The position numbers and the translations under genes are program-made. A DNA stretch of 11,573 bases, from positions 1 through 11,573 of the forward strand of contig JAGDMV010000044.1 in assembly GCA_017860675.1 (NCBI GenBank), written 5' to 3'. Below the pieces are notes generated by a model that was not told the origin of the DNA, did no database searches, and saw only the letters and a list, made by a program, of their open reading frames with translations. This stretch comes from Chloroflexota bacterium (lineage in GTDB: Bacteria; Chloroflexota; Limnocylindria; Limnocylindrales; CSP1-4). Shown here piece by piece: positions 1 to 5,442 of this stretch; within the stretch, counting starts at the first letter, position 1, and each line of letters starts with the position of its first letter.

Positions 1-380
1 GCCGGGGTCGCCCGGGCGCCCTCCCCCTCGGGCGCGGCGAGCGTCGCCCGGGTCACGGCCTCCTGGTGCGCGACCACCTCGGGGTCGGGCTGGAGCATCG
101 TCCAGCCGCTGCCGCGGGGTGCCTCCCCGGGAGCCAGCCGGCACGTGTGGGCCATGAGCCCGAACCAGGGGACGTGCCACCAGCGGCCGGCGCGGCGGTC
201 CCAGTAGTCGCTGATCGGGCGGCGGGCCCGGGTACCGCAGCGGTTGCAGACCGCGCCCGAGCAGTAGCAGGCCGACACGCGGCCCTCGCGGGTGGTCCCG
301 CGGGCCTCGCCACAGGTCGAGCAGATGCACAGACCAGGTGGCAGCGGGCGCGCCGCGGCACGGGCGGCCGATCGGGACAT
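1..380 (-). CDS. Cysteine-rich putative zinc-binding protein, C-terminus cut by window edge
   Basis: Reading the minus strand from ATG at 378-380 gives an uninterrupted frame of 126 codons to the left edge, so the C-terminus is outside the window. The N-terminal part has a dense cysteine cluster: C18, C20, C23, C38, C40, C45 and C48 (motifs CICSTC, CYC, CNRC). This looks like one or two zinc-ribbon or treble-clef-like metal sites. A tryptophan-rich stretch follows (DYW, RWWHVPWFG, about residues 58-76), then H83/C85 (HTC), then an acidic, alanine-rich tail. A good ribosome binding site, GGAG, lies 7 bases before the ATG. No signal peptide or membrane segment is visible in the seen part. It lies 153 bases downstream of the chaperone-like gene in the same direction, so co-transcription is possible. 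I do not recognise the family. Metal binding is inferred from cysteine spacing only. Confidence 0.72.
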   Translation of the reverse strand, partial: MSRSAARAAARPLPPGLCICSTCGEARGTTREGRVSACYCSGAVCNRCGTRARRPISDYWDRRAGRWWHVPWFGLMAHTCRLAPGEAPRGSGWTMLQPDPEVVAHQEAVTRATLAAPEGEGARATP

Positions 381-482
381 GCCTCGTCTCCATCGCGCCT
401 GGCGGGAGCACCGTGCCGGCTGAGGTCGCCTGCCGGTTGCTGCGGGGTCGACGAGCCAGGTCTCTCGCCCGCTCTGGATGGG

Positions 483-498
483 GCCACCACTCGGTGGC
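483..498 (-). other. Short perfect hairpin after the chaperone-like gene
   Basis: GCCACC (483-488) and GGTGGC (493-498) form a perfect 6-bp stem with a 4-base loop, about 35 bases past the stop codon of the upstream minus-strand gene. There is no T-tract, so intrinsic termination is uncertain. It could be an attenuator or a processing site between the two genes. Confidence 0.3.
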
Positions 499-504
499 AG
501 GCAG

Positions 505-510
505 ATACTA
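505..510 (-). promoter_or_regulatory. Possible -10 element for the cysteine-rich gene
   Basis: On the minus strand this reads TAGTAT, one of the few AT-rich hexamers in the area. It lies about 125 bases before the ATG at 380. No convincing -35 hexamer is visible upstream, so this is weak. If real, the cysteine-rich gene has its own promoter and a leader that includes the hairpin at 483-498. Confidence 0.2.
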
Positions 511-533
511 TCGCGTCCGGCGCCGGGGTCGGC

Positions 534-1610
534 CTATCCGTCCTCGGGCGCGGCAGCCGCCTCCTCGTCGACGACGGGCTCCACCGGCTCATCATCCGGG
601 TGGCGGGCACGGGCGGCGGCCTCGAGCTCGGGCAGGCGCTCGGCGGCGAAGCGGGCACGGACGACGCCCCACGTCAGCAGGTTCTCGATCGCCAGGCGGA
701 CGTTGTCGCCCTCGATCCGGCTGAACAGGATCGAGGGGAAGAAGGCGGAGTGGACGAGCACATCGTCGGCCGTCCAGGCACCCAGCGCGTGCGGCCGGTT
801 CTCGCCGCCCCAGTCGGCGGCCTCGGCCAGGTTCAGGCCGTTAGCGACCATCATCGCCCGCAGCCGACCCATCCGCCGCGGCATGACCAGGCTGACGAGG
901 GCTCCCCGCCCCAGGACCGGGTGCTCGACGGTGACGAGACCCCACGTGGCGGCCTGTTCGTCGCCGAGGGGCAGGAGTGCTCTCAAGCCCGGCGGCTCCT
1001 CGTCGAAGGCGACTGCACGGCCGTCGGTTGACAGCACGGCCGCGACCTGGCGCAGGACCGGGGGGGTGAATGGCACTGGGCCGCGTGGCCACGACCAGGC
1101 GACGTTGAGCATGTCGTCCGGTTCGCGCCGCGGGCCGGCGACCGGGTGGTCGGGCGCGTCGTCGAGCGCACGGCCGTCGGCGATCTGCGGCACCTGGAGC
1201 CAGGCAGTCGAGACCTGGAGGGCGACCGCCACACCAAGGTACCGCCCCAGCCAGGGGGCGACGGTCTCGTGGATGAAGGCGCCGCAGCGGGCCGACACGG
1301 TCCCGTCGGCGGGGTCGTAGCTGTAGGCGCTGAGCGACGACCAGCTGTTGGCGAGCTTCACCAGGGCGTAGGTGGCCGCCTCGTCGGGCTGGTCACGGAG
1401 GGCCGGCGTGCGGGCCTGCACGTGCCAGAGCGTCGTGGTGCCCGCCCGGACGGCCTCGCCGGCCGAGACCCGCTGGCGGATCCAGTCACCCCACCACGTG
1501 AATGCCCGCGCCTCGCGGACCGCCCAGCGGTCGTCGATCTGCATCTCGCCGAAGATGCGCTCGAGGGCGTCGCGGCCCAGGTCGGTGGTGGGGGTGGTGC
1601 CCTCAATCAT
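534..1610 (-). CDS. Uncharacterised 358-aa protein, weakly YbjN/type III chaperone-like
   Basis: The frame is open further upstream, but ATG at 1608-1610 is the likely start. The protein character changes there from arginine/serine-rich shadow sequence to a normal globular composition, and the ATG overlaps the end of the upstream zinc-ribbon gene by 8 bases. Residues about 25-45 are rich in tryptophan and charge (DRWAVREARAFTWWGDW). Residues about 80-135 (LVKLANSWSSLSAYSYDP and following) and about 255-320 (NGLNLAEA and following) each resemble the alpha/beta pattern of YbjN or type III secretion chaperone-like folds, which suggests two related domains. The last 20 residues are acidic and alanine-rich. 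No signal peptide, membrane segment or catalytic motif is seen. The chaperone-like assignment is a pattern impression only. What is firm is a real coding frame, coupled to a small zinc-ribbon gene. Confidence 0.75.
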   Translation of the reverse strand: MIEGTTPTTDLGRDALERIFGEMQIDDRWAVREARAFTWWGDWIRQRVSAGEAVRAGTTTLWHVQARTPALRDQPDEAATYALVKLANSWSSLSAYSYDPADGTVSARCGAFIHETVAPWLGRYLGVAVALQVSTAWLQVPQIADGRALDDAPDHPVAGPRREPDDMLNVAWSWPRGPVPFTPPVLRQVAAVLSTDGRAVAFDEEPPGLRALLPLGDEQAATWGLVTVEHPVLGRGALVSLVMPRRMGRLRAMMVANGLNLAEAADWGGENRPHALGAWTADDVLVHSAFFPSILFSRIEGDNVRLAIENLLTWGVVRARFAAERLPELEAAARARHPDDEPVEPVVDEEAAAAPEDG

Positions 1611-1812
1611 CGGTGAGCTCGACCTCCTCGATCGCGGCGAAGTTGACCTCCCCGTCGCACTCCGCGCAGATCGGCGGGTCCCAGTCGCCGACAGGCGGCA
1701 GGTCGCCCCGTCCGCAGATCGAGCAGACGAACGTCTCTTTCCCGGCGTCGCTGTCATCCGCAAGCGCTGCAGATCCGCCGCTCACGGGGGCACGATGGCT
1801 GGCGCGGGTCAT
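1603..1812 (-). CDS. Small zinc-ribbon protein (69 aa)
   Basis: A short protein with two CxxC knuckles, C30-x2-C33 and C49-x2-C52 (CSIC and CAEC), separated by 15 residues. This is the classic spacing of a small zinc ribbon. The first 25 residues are polar and low in complexity, and the C-terminal tail is acidic (EEVELTDD). The ATG at 1810-1812 is taken as the start; an in-frame GTG at 1783-1785 is an alternative that keeps the whole ribbon. The stop TGA overlaps the ATG of the next gene (ATGATTGA, 8 bases), which implies translational coupling with the chaperone-like protein. The ribbon could bind nucleic acid or the partner protein; the sequence does not decide. Real gene status rests on the paired CxxC motifs and the overlap. 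Confidence 0.75.
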   Translation of the reverse strand: MTRASHRAPVSGGSAALADDSDAGKETFVCSICGRGDLPPVGDWDPPICAECDGEVNFAAIEEVELTDD

Positions 1813-1850
1813 GAGCCGTCTCTTCCCTCAGGAGGGGGCAAGGCTCGCGA

Positions 1851-1877
1851 ACGGTACTCCCTCTGCGCCTGAGGCGC
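1851..1877 (-). promoter_or_regulatory. Possible promoter with palindromic operator for the zinc-ribbon operon
   Basis: On the minus strand TACCGT (1851-1856) could serve as a -10 element about 40 bases before the zinc-ribbon ATG. Eight bases upstream of it is a near-perfect palindrome, GCGCCT-G-AGGCGC (1865-1877), which overlaps where a -35 element would lie. That position suits a repressor or activator site. No -35 consensus is visible. The palindrome is directly seen; the regulatory role is inferred, and GC-rich DNA gives such palindromes by chance fairly often. Confidence 0.25.
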
Positions 1878-1896
1878 TGGGAGTGGTGGGGGTCGT

Positions 1897-1919
1897 CTGC
1901 GCTGAGGGCGTGAGCGCAG
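1897..1919. repeat. Inverted repeat in the divergent spacer
   Basis: CTGCGCT (1897-1903) and AGCGCAG (1913-1919) form a perfect 7-bp inverted repeat with a 9-base loop. It lies in the 264-base spacer between the divergent zinc-ribbon and PAS-like genes (1813-2076), 20 bases from the palindrome at 1865-1877. It may be a protein-binding site or an RNA hairpin. Apart from these two symmetric sites and the -10-like hexamers, I see nothing else in this spacer. Confidence 0.3.
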
Positions 1920-2063
1920 GGAGCCGGGCCGACAACCTCGAGCCGCCTGGACGGGGATCTGGGCGGGGCTGACGACGCATCCGGCGGCGGCACCCGGTCG
2001 CCGGCCGAACCATCCCCCTGCCGGCACTTCCCGGGCGATCTGGCGGCCCACGGCATGCGGGGC

Positions 2064-2069
2064 GATACT
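2064..2069 (+). promoter_or_regulatory. Possible -10 element, leaderless-type start of the PAS-like gene
   Basis: GATACT ends 7 bases before the ATG at 2077. The expected transcription start would therefore fall on or next to the A of the start codon, giving a leaderless mRNA. The GGAG at 2071-2074 is only 2 bases from the ATG, too close for a normal ribosome binding site, which supports this reading. No -35 element is visible. Confidence 0.35.
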
Positions 2070-2076
2070 TGGAGCG

Positions 2077-2421
2077 ATGTCGATTGACCACCCGCCCCGG
2101 CCGGCCGCCTTCTGCGCCGGACCTGGTCATGTCGTCGTCCACGGCAACCAGGACTTCCGGTCTGCGTTCGGTCCCGGGTGCGTGGGGATTCCCGCGCGGG
2201 AGGGCCTCCTCGATCTGCCGGCAGAGGCGTTCGACCTGCTCGACTTGGTCCTCGCGCAAGGCAGACCGCTGGCGCGCTGGATCACCCGCGATGGCGGCGA
2301 GTGGCGCATCACCGCGGCGCCGCGGCTCGACCCCGAGACGGGCGAGGTCTACGGTGTCGCCTTCCACCTGCGGGCGAGGTCGGACGTCCCGGTCGTCTCC
2401 GACAGTGGAGCAAAGCCATGA
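2077..2421 (+). CDS. Small PAS-like domain protein coupled to ogt
   Basis: A 114-residue protein that appears to be a single PAS-like domain. Residues about 19-32 (VVVHGNQDFRSAFG) resemble the opening strand and helix of a PAS fold. Residues about 38-60 (IPAREGLLDLPAEAFDLLD) fit the middle helices, and about 74-98 (GEWRITAAPRLDPETGEVYG) fit the two last strands with the typical DPxTGE turn. It has no output domain, no signal peptide and no membrane segment. C13 and C35 are the only cysteines. The stop codon overlaps the start of the alkyltransferase gene (ATGA, 2418-2421), so the two proteins are probably made together. A ligand or redox sensor role is inference. I recognise the fold pattern but not a named family. 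Confidence 0.7.
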   Translation: MSIDHPPRPAAFCAGPGHVVVHGNQDFRSAFGPGCVGIPAREGLLDLPAEAFDLLDLVLAQGRPLARWITRDGGEWRITAAPRLDPETGEVYGVAFHLRARSDVPVVSDSGAKP

Positions 2422-3020
2422 AGCGAGAAGTCACCGCGGCCGAGGTGCTCCCGGCGCAGCCGGTCGCCGCCTGGACGGTCGTGGGCTCGCCGTTCGGGCC
2501 GGTCCACGTGGCCGCCACCGACCGGGGCGTGTGCACCATCGCCCTGCGGTCGACCGACGAGGAGCTCGTGGCAGGGCTCCGTCACCGTCTGGCCGGCGAG
2601 GTCGGACGGTTCGACCGCGCGACCCCCGCCCAGCGCGCCTTCATCGAGGCGACCCGCGCCGAGCTGGAGGAGTACCTCGCCGGCGCTCGCCGATCCTTCG
2701 ACCTGCCGCTCGACCTGGCCCGCTGCTCGGCCTGGGACCGCGAGGTGCTGGAGGCGGTGCGCAGGATCCCCCAGGGCGAAACGGCCAGCTACGGCGAGAT
2801 CGCCCGGCAGATCGGCCGACGGGGCGCCGCACGGGCCGTGGGCGGGGCGGTCGGCCGTAACCCGATCGGCCTGGTGATCCCCTGCCACCGCGTGATCGCC
2901 GGCGACGGCACGCTCGGCGGCTACGGCGGCGGCTGGTTCGGCGAGCGCGAGGAGTCGCTGGCGCTCAAGCGGGCGCTGCTGGCCCACGAGGGGGTGATGG
3001 TTCGCGACCCGGCTGGCTGA
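2418..3020 (+). CDS. ogt: Methylated-DNA--[protein]-cysteine S-methyltransferase (O6-alkylguanine-DNA alkyltransferase)
   Basis: This enzyme repairs O6-alkylguanine in DNA by moving the alkyl group irreversibly to its own cysteine. The protein has 200 residues, a usual length for the family. Residues about 20-100 form the N-terminal ribonuclease H-like domain (SPFGPVHVAATDRGV). Residues about 103-190 form the catalytic DNA-binding domain. The hallmark active-site motif IPCHRVI is at 154-160 with nucleophile C156 and H157. Y125 (ASYGEIA), R139 (ARAVGGAV) and N148 (GRNPIGLVIPCHR) match conserved DNA-binding, finger and hinge positions. ATG at 2418 is the start: it has GGAG 7 bases upstream and overlaps the stop of the PAS-like gene. 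No Ada-type regulatory domain or AraC helix-turn-helix is fused, so this is the stand-alone Ogt/MGMT type. Confidence 0.96.
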   Translation: MKREVTAAEVLPAQPVAAWTVVGSPFGPVHVAATDRGVCTIALRSTDEELVAGLRHRLAGEVGRFDRATPAQRAFIEATRAELEEYLAGARRSFDLPLDLARCSAWDREVLEAVRRIPQGETASYGEIARQIGRRGAARAVGGAVGRNPIGLVIPCHRVIAGDGTLGGYGGGWFGEREESLALKRALLAHEGVMVRDPAG

Positions 3021-3048
3021 CGAGCCTGTCCCCTGACGAGCCTGTCCC
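3017..3048 (+). repeat. Tandem 16-bp direct repeat spanning the ogt stop codon
   Basis: The 16-mer CTGACGAGCCTGTCCC occurs twice head to tail with no gap (3017-3032 and 3033-3048). The first copy contains the ogt stop codon TGA (3018-3020). The copies are identical, which suggests a recent slippage duplication or a functional repeat. It lies in the spacer before the convergent-gene hairpin. Confidence 0.85.
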
Positions 3049-3058
3049 TGGGGCAGTT

Positions 3059-3090
3059 GCGCGCCGTCCCGACGCGGGTCGGCGGCGCGC
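3059..3090. terminator. Strong bidirectional hairpin between convergent genes
   Basis: GCGCGCCG (3059-3066) pairs with CGGCGCGC (3083-3090), and inside it CCGAC (3069-3073) pairs with GTCGG (3078-3082) around the tetraloop GCGG. That gives 13 base pairs with one 2-base bulge. It sits in the 73-base gap between the stops of ogt (plus) and the minus-strand gene ending at 3094. This position suggests a shared terminator, although no T-tract is present on either strand, as is common in very GC-rich genomes. Confidence 0.6.
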
Positions 3091-3093
3091 AGG

Positions 3094-3534
3094 TCAGGAG
3101 CGCTGGACCGGTCGAGTCGGCCAGATCCCCACGATCATCGGGCCGTCGGGGTCGAGCAGCAGCTCGTAGCCGGCGTCGCCAGCCCTGATCAGCTCGCCCA
3201 CCATGCCGGCCTCGCGATCGGGCAGGCCGACGAAGAGCGTCCGGCCGTCGACGGCGACGGGGCTCACCTCGTCCTCCGACCCACCGATCCCGAACCGGCG
3301 GCGGAGCTCGTGAAGCGGCACGTACGGCCGGCTCTTCACGAAGCGGCGGAGCTGCGCCTGCGTACAGGCGCCGTTTTCCGGCCGGGACGCGTAGTCGGCC
3401 AGGCCGTTCGAGATCGCCGGGTCGGCCGGCGAACCGGTCTCGAGGGAGCCGGTCTCGACTGAGGCCGGCGGCTCCGGGTGCATCGCGGGCTGCGCCGATG
3501 TCGCGCTCCCGGGCGCACGCACAAGGTCGGTCAT
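3094..3534 (-). CDS. Conserved-looking hypothetical protein (146 aa)
   Basis: I do not recognise a named family. The first 55 residues are proline-, serine- and glycine-rich and probably disordered. Residues about 56-146 look globular: a helical stretch (TQAQLRRFVKSRPYVPLHEL, about 58-77) that could be a helix-turn-helix-like or winged-helix element, then RRFGIGGSEDEVSPVAVDG, and a strand-rich end (TLFVGLPDREAGMVGELI, YELLLDPDGPMIVGIWP). There is a single cysteine and no membrane segment or signal peptide. The ATG at 3532-3534 has AGGA 8 bases upstream, which supports the start. It is convergent with ogt and is followed by a strong hairpin. The same-strand peptidase gene ends 145 bases upstream, so it probably has its own promoter. 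Coding status is supported by the ribosome site and balanced composition in the C-terminal half. Confidence 0.65.
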   Translation of the reverse strand: MTDLVRAPGSATSAQPAMHPEPPASVETGSLETGSPADPAISNGLADYASRPENGACTQAQLRRFVKSRPYVPLHELRRRFGIGGSEDEVSPVAVDGRTLFVGLPDREAGMVGELIRAGDAGYELLLDPDGPMIVGIWPTRPVQRS

Positions 3535-3547
3535 GGGCTCTGTCCTG

Positions 3548-3569
3548 GCGGCCGTGGGCGACCGGCCGC
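3548..3569 (-). other. Leader hairpin next to the ribosome site of the hypothetical gene
   Basis: GCGGCC (3548-3553) and GGCCGC (3564-3569) are inverted, with one more G-C pair inside, giving a 7-bp stem and 8-base loop. On the minus-strand mRNA it lies just upstream of the AGGA (complement of 3543-3546) used by the gene starting at 3534. It could affect translation, but chance cannot be excluded in this base composition. Confidence 0.25.
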
Positions 3570-3613
3570 GGTACTCGTTGCGGTGTGGTGCCGGTGGGCG
3601 GCGACCTGTCGTG

Positions 3614-3619
3614 ATGATA
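3614..3619 (-). promoter_or_regulatory. Possible -10 element for the hypothetical gene
   Basis: The minus strand reads TATCAT, the only AT-rich hexamer in the 145-base spacer 3535-3679 (which is otherwise GC-rich with the leader hairpin). It would give a leader of roughly 70 bases before the ATG at 3534. No clear -35 element is seen at the expected spacing. Confidence 0.3.
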
Positions 3620-3679
3620 GCGCAGGGGTCGGCTGGGGCCGGAACGGGGGTCGGCGAGGGCCGGCGGCGCCGCTGCCCC

Positions 3680-4852
3680 CTACCCCGTGACGACCAGCAG
3701 GTCGCGCGACGCCTCGTTCAGCACCATCGGGCCGTCCTCGGCGCAGACCACGATATCCTCGATCCGGGCGCCGTAGCGACCCTCGAGGTAGATCCCCGGC
3801 TCGACCGAGAAGGCCATGCCCGGCCGGATCGGCTCCACGTTGCCGGCCACGATATAGGGTGGCTCGTGCTCCTCGAGGCCGATCCCGTGCCCGGTCCGGT
3901 GGATGAAGTGCTGGCCGTAGCCGGCAGCCGAGATCAGCTCGCGGGCGACCAGGTCGATCCGCTCGGCCGCAACACCCGGGCGGACAGCGTGGGTCGCCTC
4001 GGCCTGGGCTCCCCGCAGGACGCCGTAGAGGCGAAGGAACCCGCGGTCCGGACCGTGGGTCGGGTCGCCGCCGGTCACCCAGACCGTCCGGGTGATGTCG
4101 CTGCCGTAGCCGCGCATCGGGCCGCCGATGTCGAGGACGATGGGCTCACCCGGGCGAATGACCCGGTCGGATGCCGCGTGATGGGGCGAGGCTGAGTTGG
4201 GCCCGCTGCCCACGATCGCGAAGTCGGCCCGGTCATGACCCCAGGCGATCAGCCGGTCGCGGATCTCGCGGGCCACGTCGGCCTCGGTCCGGCCGACGAG
4301 CCGCCCGTTGACGACCTCGTGGATGACCTGGTCGGCGGCGTGGGCGGCGCGTTCCAGCAGGGCGACCTCGTCGGCGTCCTTGACGATCCGCAGCCGACCG
4401 ACCACGGCCGAGGCGAGCGACCACGACGCGTCGGGCATGAGCGCCTGCAGGCCGAGCAGGAAGTGCGCCGCCAGCCGGTCGGACACGGCCAGCCGCCCGG
4501 CCCGGTCGCCGAGCAGGTCGCGGACGCGGAGGAGCGGGTCGTCCGTCTCCTCCCACGTCTCGAGGTGGACCTCCCCGCTGGCGATTGCCGGGGCCACGGC
4601 GGTGGCGGCCGCCTCCAGCCGGGGCGCGAGCAGGGTCGGCCGGCCAGCGACGGGCACGACCAGGAGGGTGAGCCGCTCCAGCGCGAGCGCGTCGTAGCCG
4701 GCGAGGTAGCGAAGGTCGGCCCCGACGCCGACGAGCAGCGCGTCGAGCCCTTGCTCGGCCGCCAGGGCGCGGGCTCGTGCCAGCCGCTCGGCGTGGCGCG
4801 CGGCCGGGATGCCGGCCTGCGGCTGCGCGGCGGCGAACGGGAGGCTGGTCAT
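3680..4852 (-). CDS. M24 family metallopeptidase, Xaa-Pro aminopeptidase/dipeptidase type
   Basis: A cytoplasmic peptidase of the pita-bread fold that cleaves peptides with proline in the second position. The 390 residues match the family. Residues about 17-150 are the creatinase-like N-terminal domain (ALLVGVGADLRYLAGYD). Residues about 160-388 are the catalytic domain. All five metal ligands are visible: D241 (VLDIGG), D252 (SDITRT), H322 (GHGIGLEEHE), E351 (VEPGIY) and E365 (RIEDIV). H224/H225 and H329 fit the substrate-site histidines. No signal peptide is seen. The ATG overlaps the stop of the upstream receiver-like gene by 4 bases (ATGA, 4849-4852), so it is the last gene of the korA-korB operon. 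Aminopeptidase and prolidase cannot be separated from sequence alone. Confidence 0.93.
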   Translation of the reverse strand: MTSLPFAAAQPQAGIPAARHAERLARARALAAEQGLDALLVGVGADLRYLAGYDALALERLTLLVVPVAGRPTLLAPRLEAAATAVAPAIASGEVHLETWEETDDPLLRVRDLLGDRAGRLAVSDRLAAHFLLGLQALMPDASWSLASAVVGRLRIVKDADEVALLERAAHAADQVIHEVVNGRLVGRTEADVAREIRDRLIAWGHDRADFAIVGSGPNSASPHHAASDRVIRPGEPIVLDIGGPMRGYGSDITRTVWVTGGDPTHGPDRGFLRLYGVLRGAQAEATHAVRPGVAAERIDLVARELISAAGYGQHFIHRTGHGIGLEEHEPPYIVAGNVEPIRPGMAFSVEPGIYLEGRYGARIEDIVVCAEDGPMVLNEASRDLLVVTG

Positions 4853-5442
4853 GGCTTGGGCTCCGTGGTGGGTCGGTGAGTGACGGCCCGGGATCCGGGG
4901 AGGGTCGGGGTGGCGGCAGTCGCGGCAGGGGCGGCAGTCGCGGCGGCGAGGGCACGGGCGCCGGCCCCCCGGCTCGGCTGCGGAAGGCCCAGCCAGTCCG
5001 CCAGGATCCGTGGTCCGCGCAGGAACATGGCCCGGTAGGTGGCCACCCGCGGGATGCCTGCGGCCTTCGCCCTTTCGCGAAGGCGGGCATTGTCGCGCGC
5101 GATCACGGCCAGTACCGACGGCCCGGTCGAGGCCGCGTCGGCAGCGACCTCGAGCCCATCGTAGGACAGGGCGGTCATGTCGACGACGCCTGCGTCGGCA
5201 GCACCAGCGGCAAGGCGCAGGGACAGCACCGCCGGGTCGGCGACGACCTCGGCCTCGGCGCCGGCGACCCGAAGCTGAGCCGCCAGCCGGGCCGCCCAGG
5301 CGGGGTCGGCCGCCAGGACGAGGACCAGCGGCCGGTCGCCGCCGGGAGTTGCCGAGGCATCGGCCGGGTGTGCGGCGTCAGGGGTTGCTGCGCCGTCGGG
5401 ACCCGATGCCCCGTCGAGGACCGTGGTCCCGCCCGCGCTCAC
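4849..5442 (-). CDS. Degenerate receiver-like (CheY-fold) protein in the kor operon
   Basis: The protein has about 197 residues when started at the GTG at 5440-5442, which overlaps the korB stop as GTGA. An in-frame GTG at 5452-5454 is an alternative with a 16-base overlap. Residues 1-36 are alanine/glycine/proline-rich and probably flexible. Residues about 37-153 have the alternating strand-helix pattern of a response-regulator receiver: PLVLVLAADPAW (strand 1 with acidic D46), AGVVDMTAL with D88 where the phosphorylated Asp would be, and SVLAVIARD (strand 4). The usual Thr/Ser after strand 4 is Ala or Ile, and no clear conserved Lys follows, so it may be a non-phosphorylated pseudo-receiver. 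Residues 154-197 form an alanine/threonine/proline-rich tail without a DNA-binding domain. The family is not certain. Its position between korB and the peptidase gene, with 4-base overlaps on both sides, is solid. Confidence 0.7.
   Translation of the reverse strand: MSAGGTTVLDGASGPDGAATPDAAHPADASATPGGDRPLVLVLAADPAWAARLAAQLRVAGAEAEVVADPAVLSLRLAAGAADAGVVDMTALSYDGLEVAADAASTGPSVLAVIARDNARLRERAKAAGIPRVATYRAMFLRGPRILADWLGLPQPSRGAGARALAAATAAPAATAATPTLPGSRAVTHRPTTEPKP

Noticed and set aside
66..1320. Plus-strand open frames over the left-edge cluster
   Set aside because: The minus-strand frames have cysteine motifs, a good ribosome site and a gene overlap. The plus-strand frames have low-complexity, Arg/Gly/Ala-biased sequence and no motif.
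1611..1763. N-terminal extension of the 358-residue protein by 51 residues
   Set aside because: The extension is the out-of-frame reading of the zinc-ribbon gene, Arg/Ser-rich, and not consistent with a real N-terminus.
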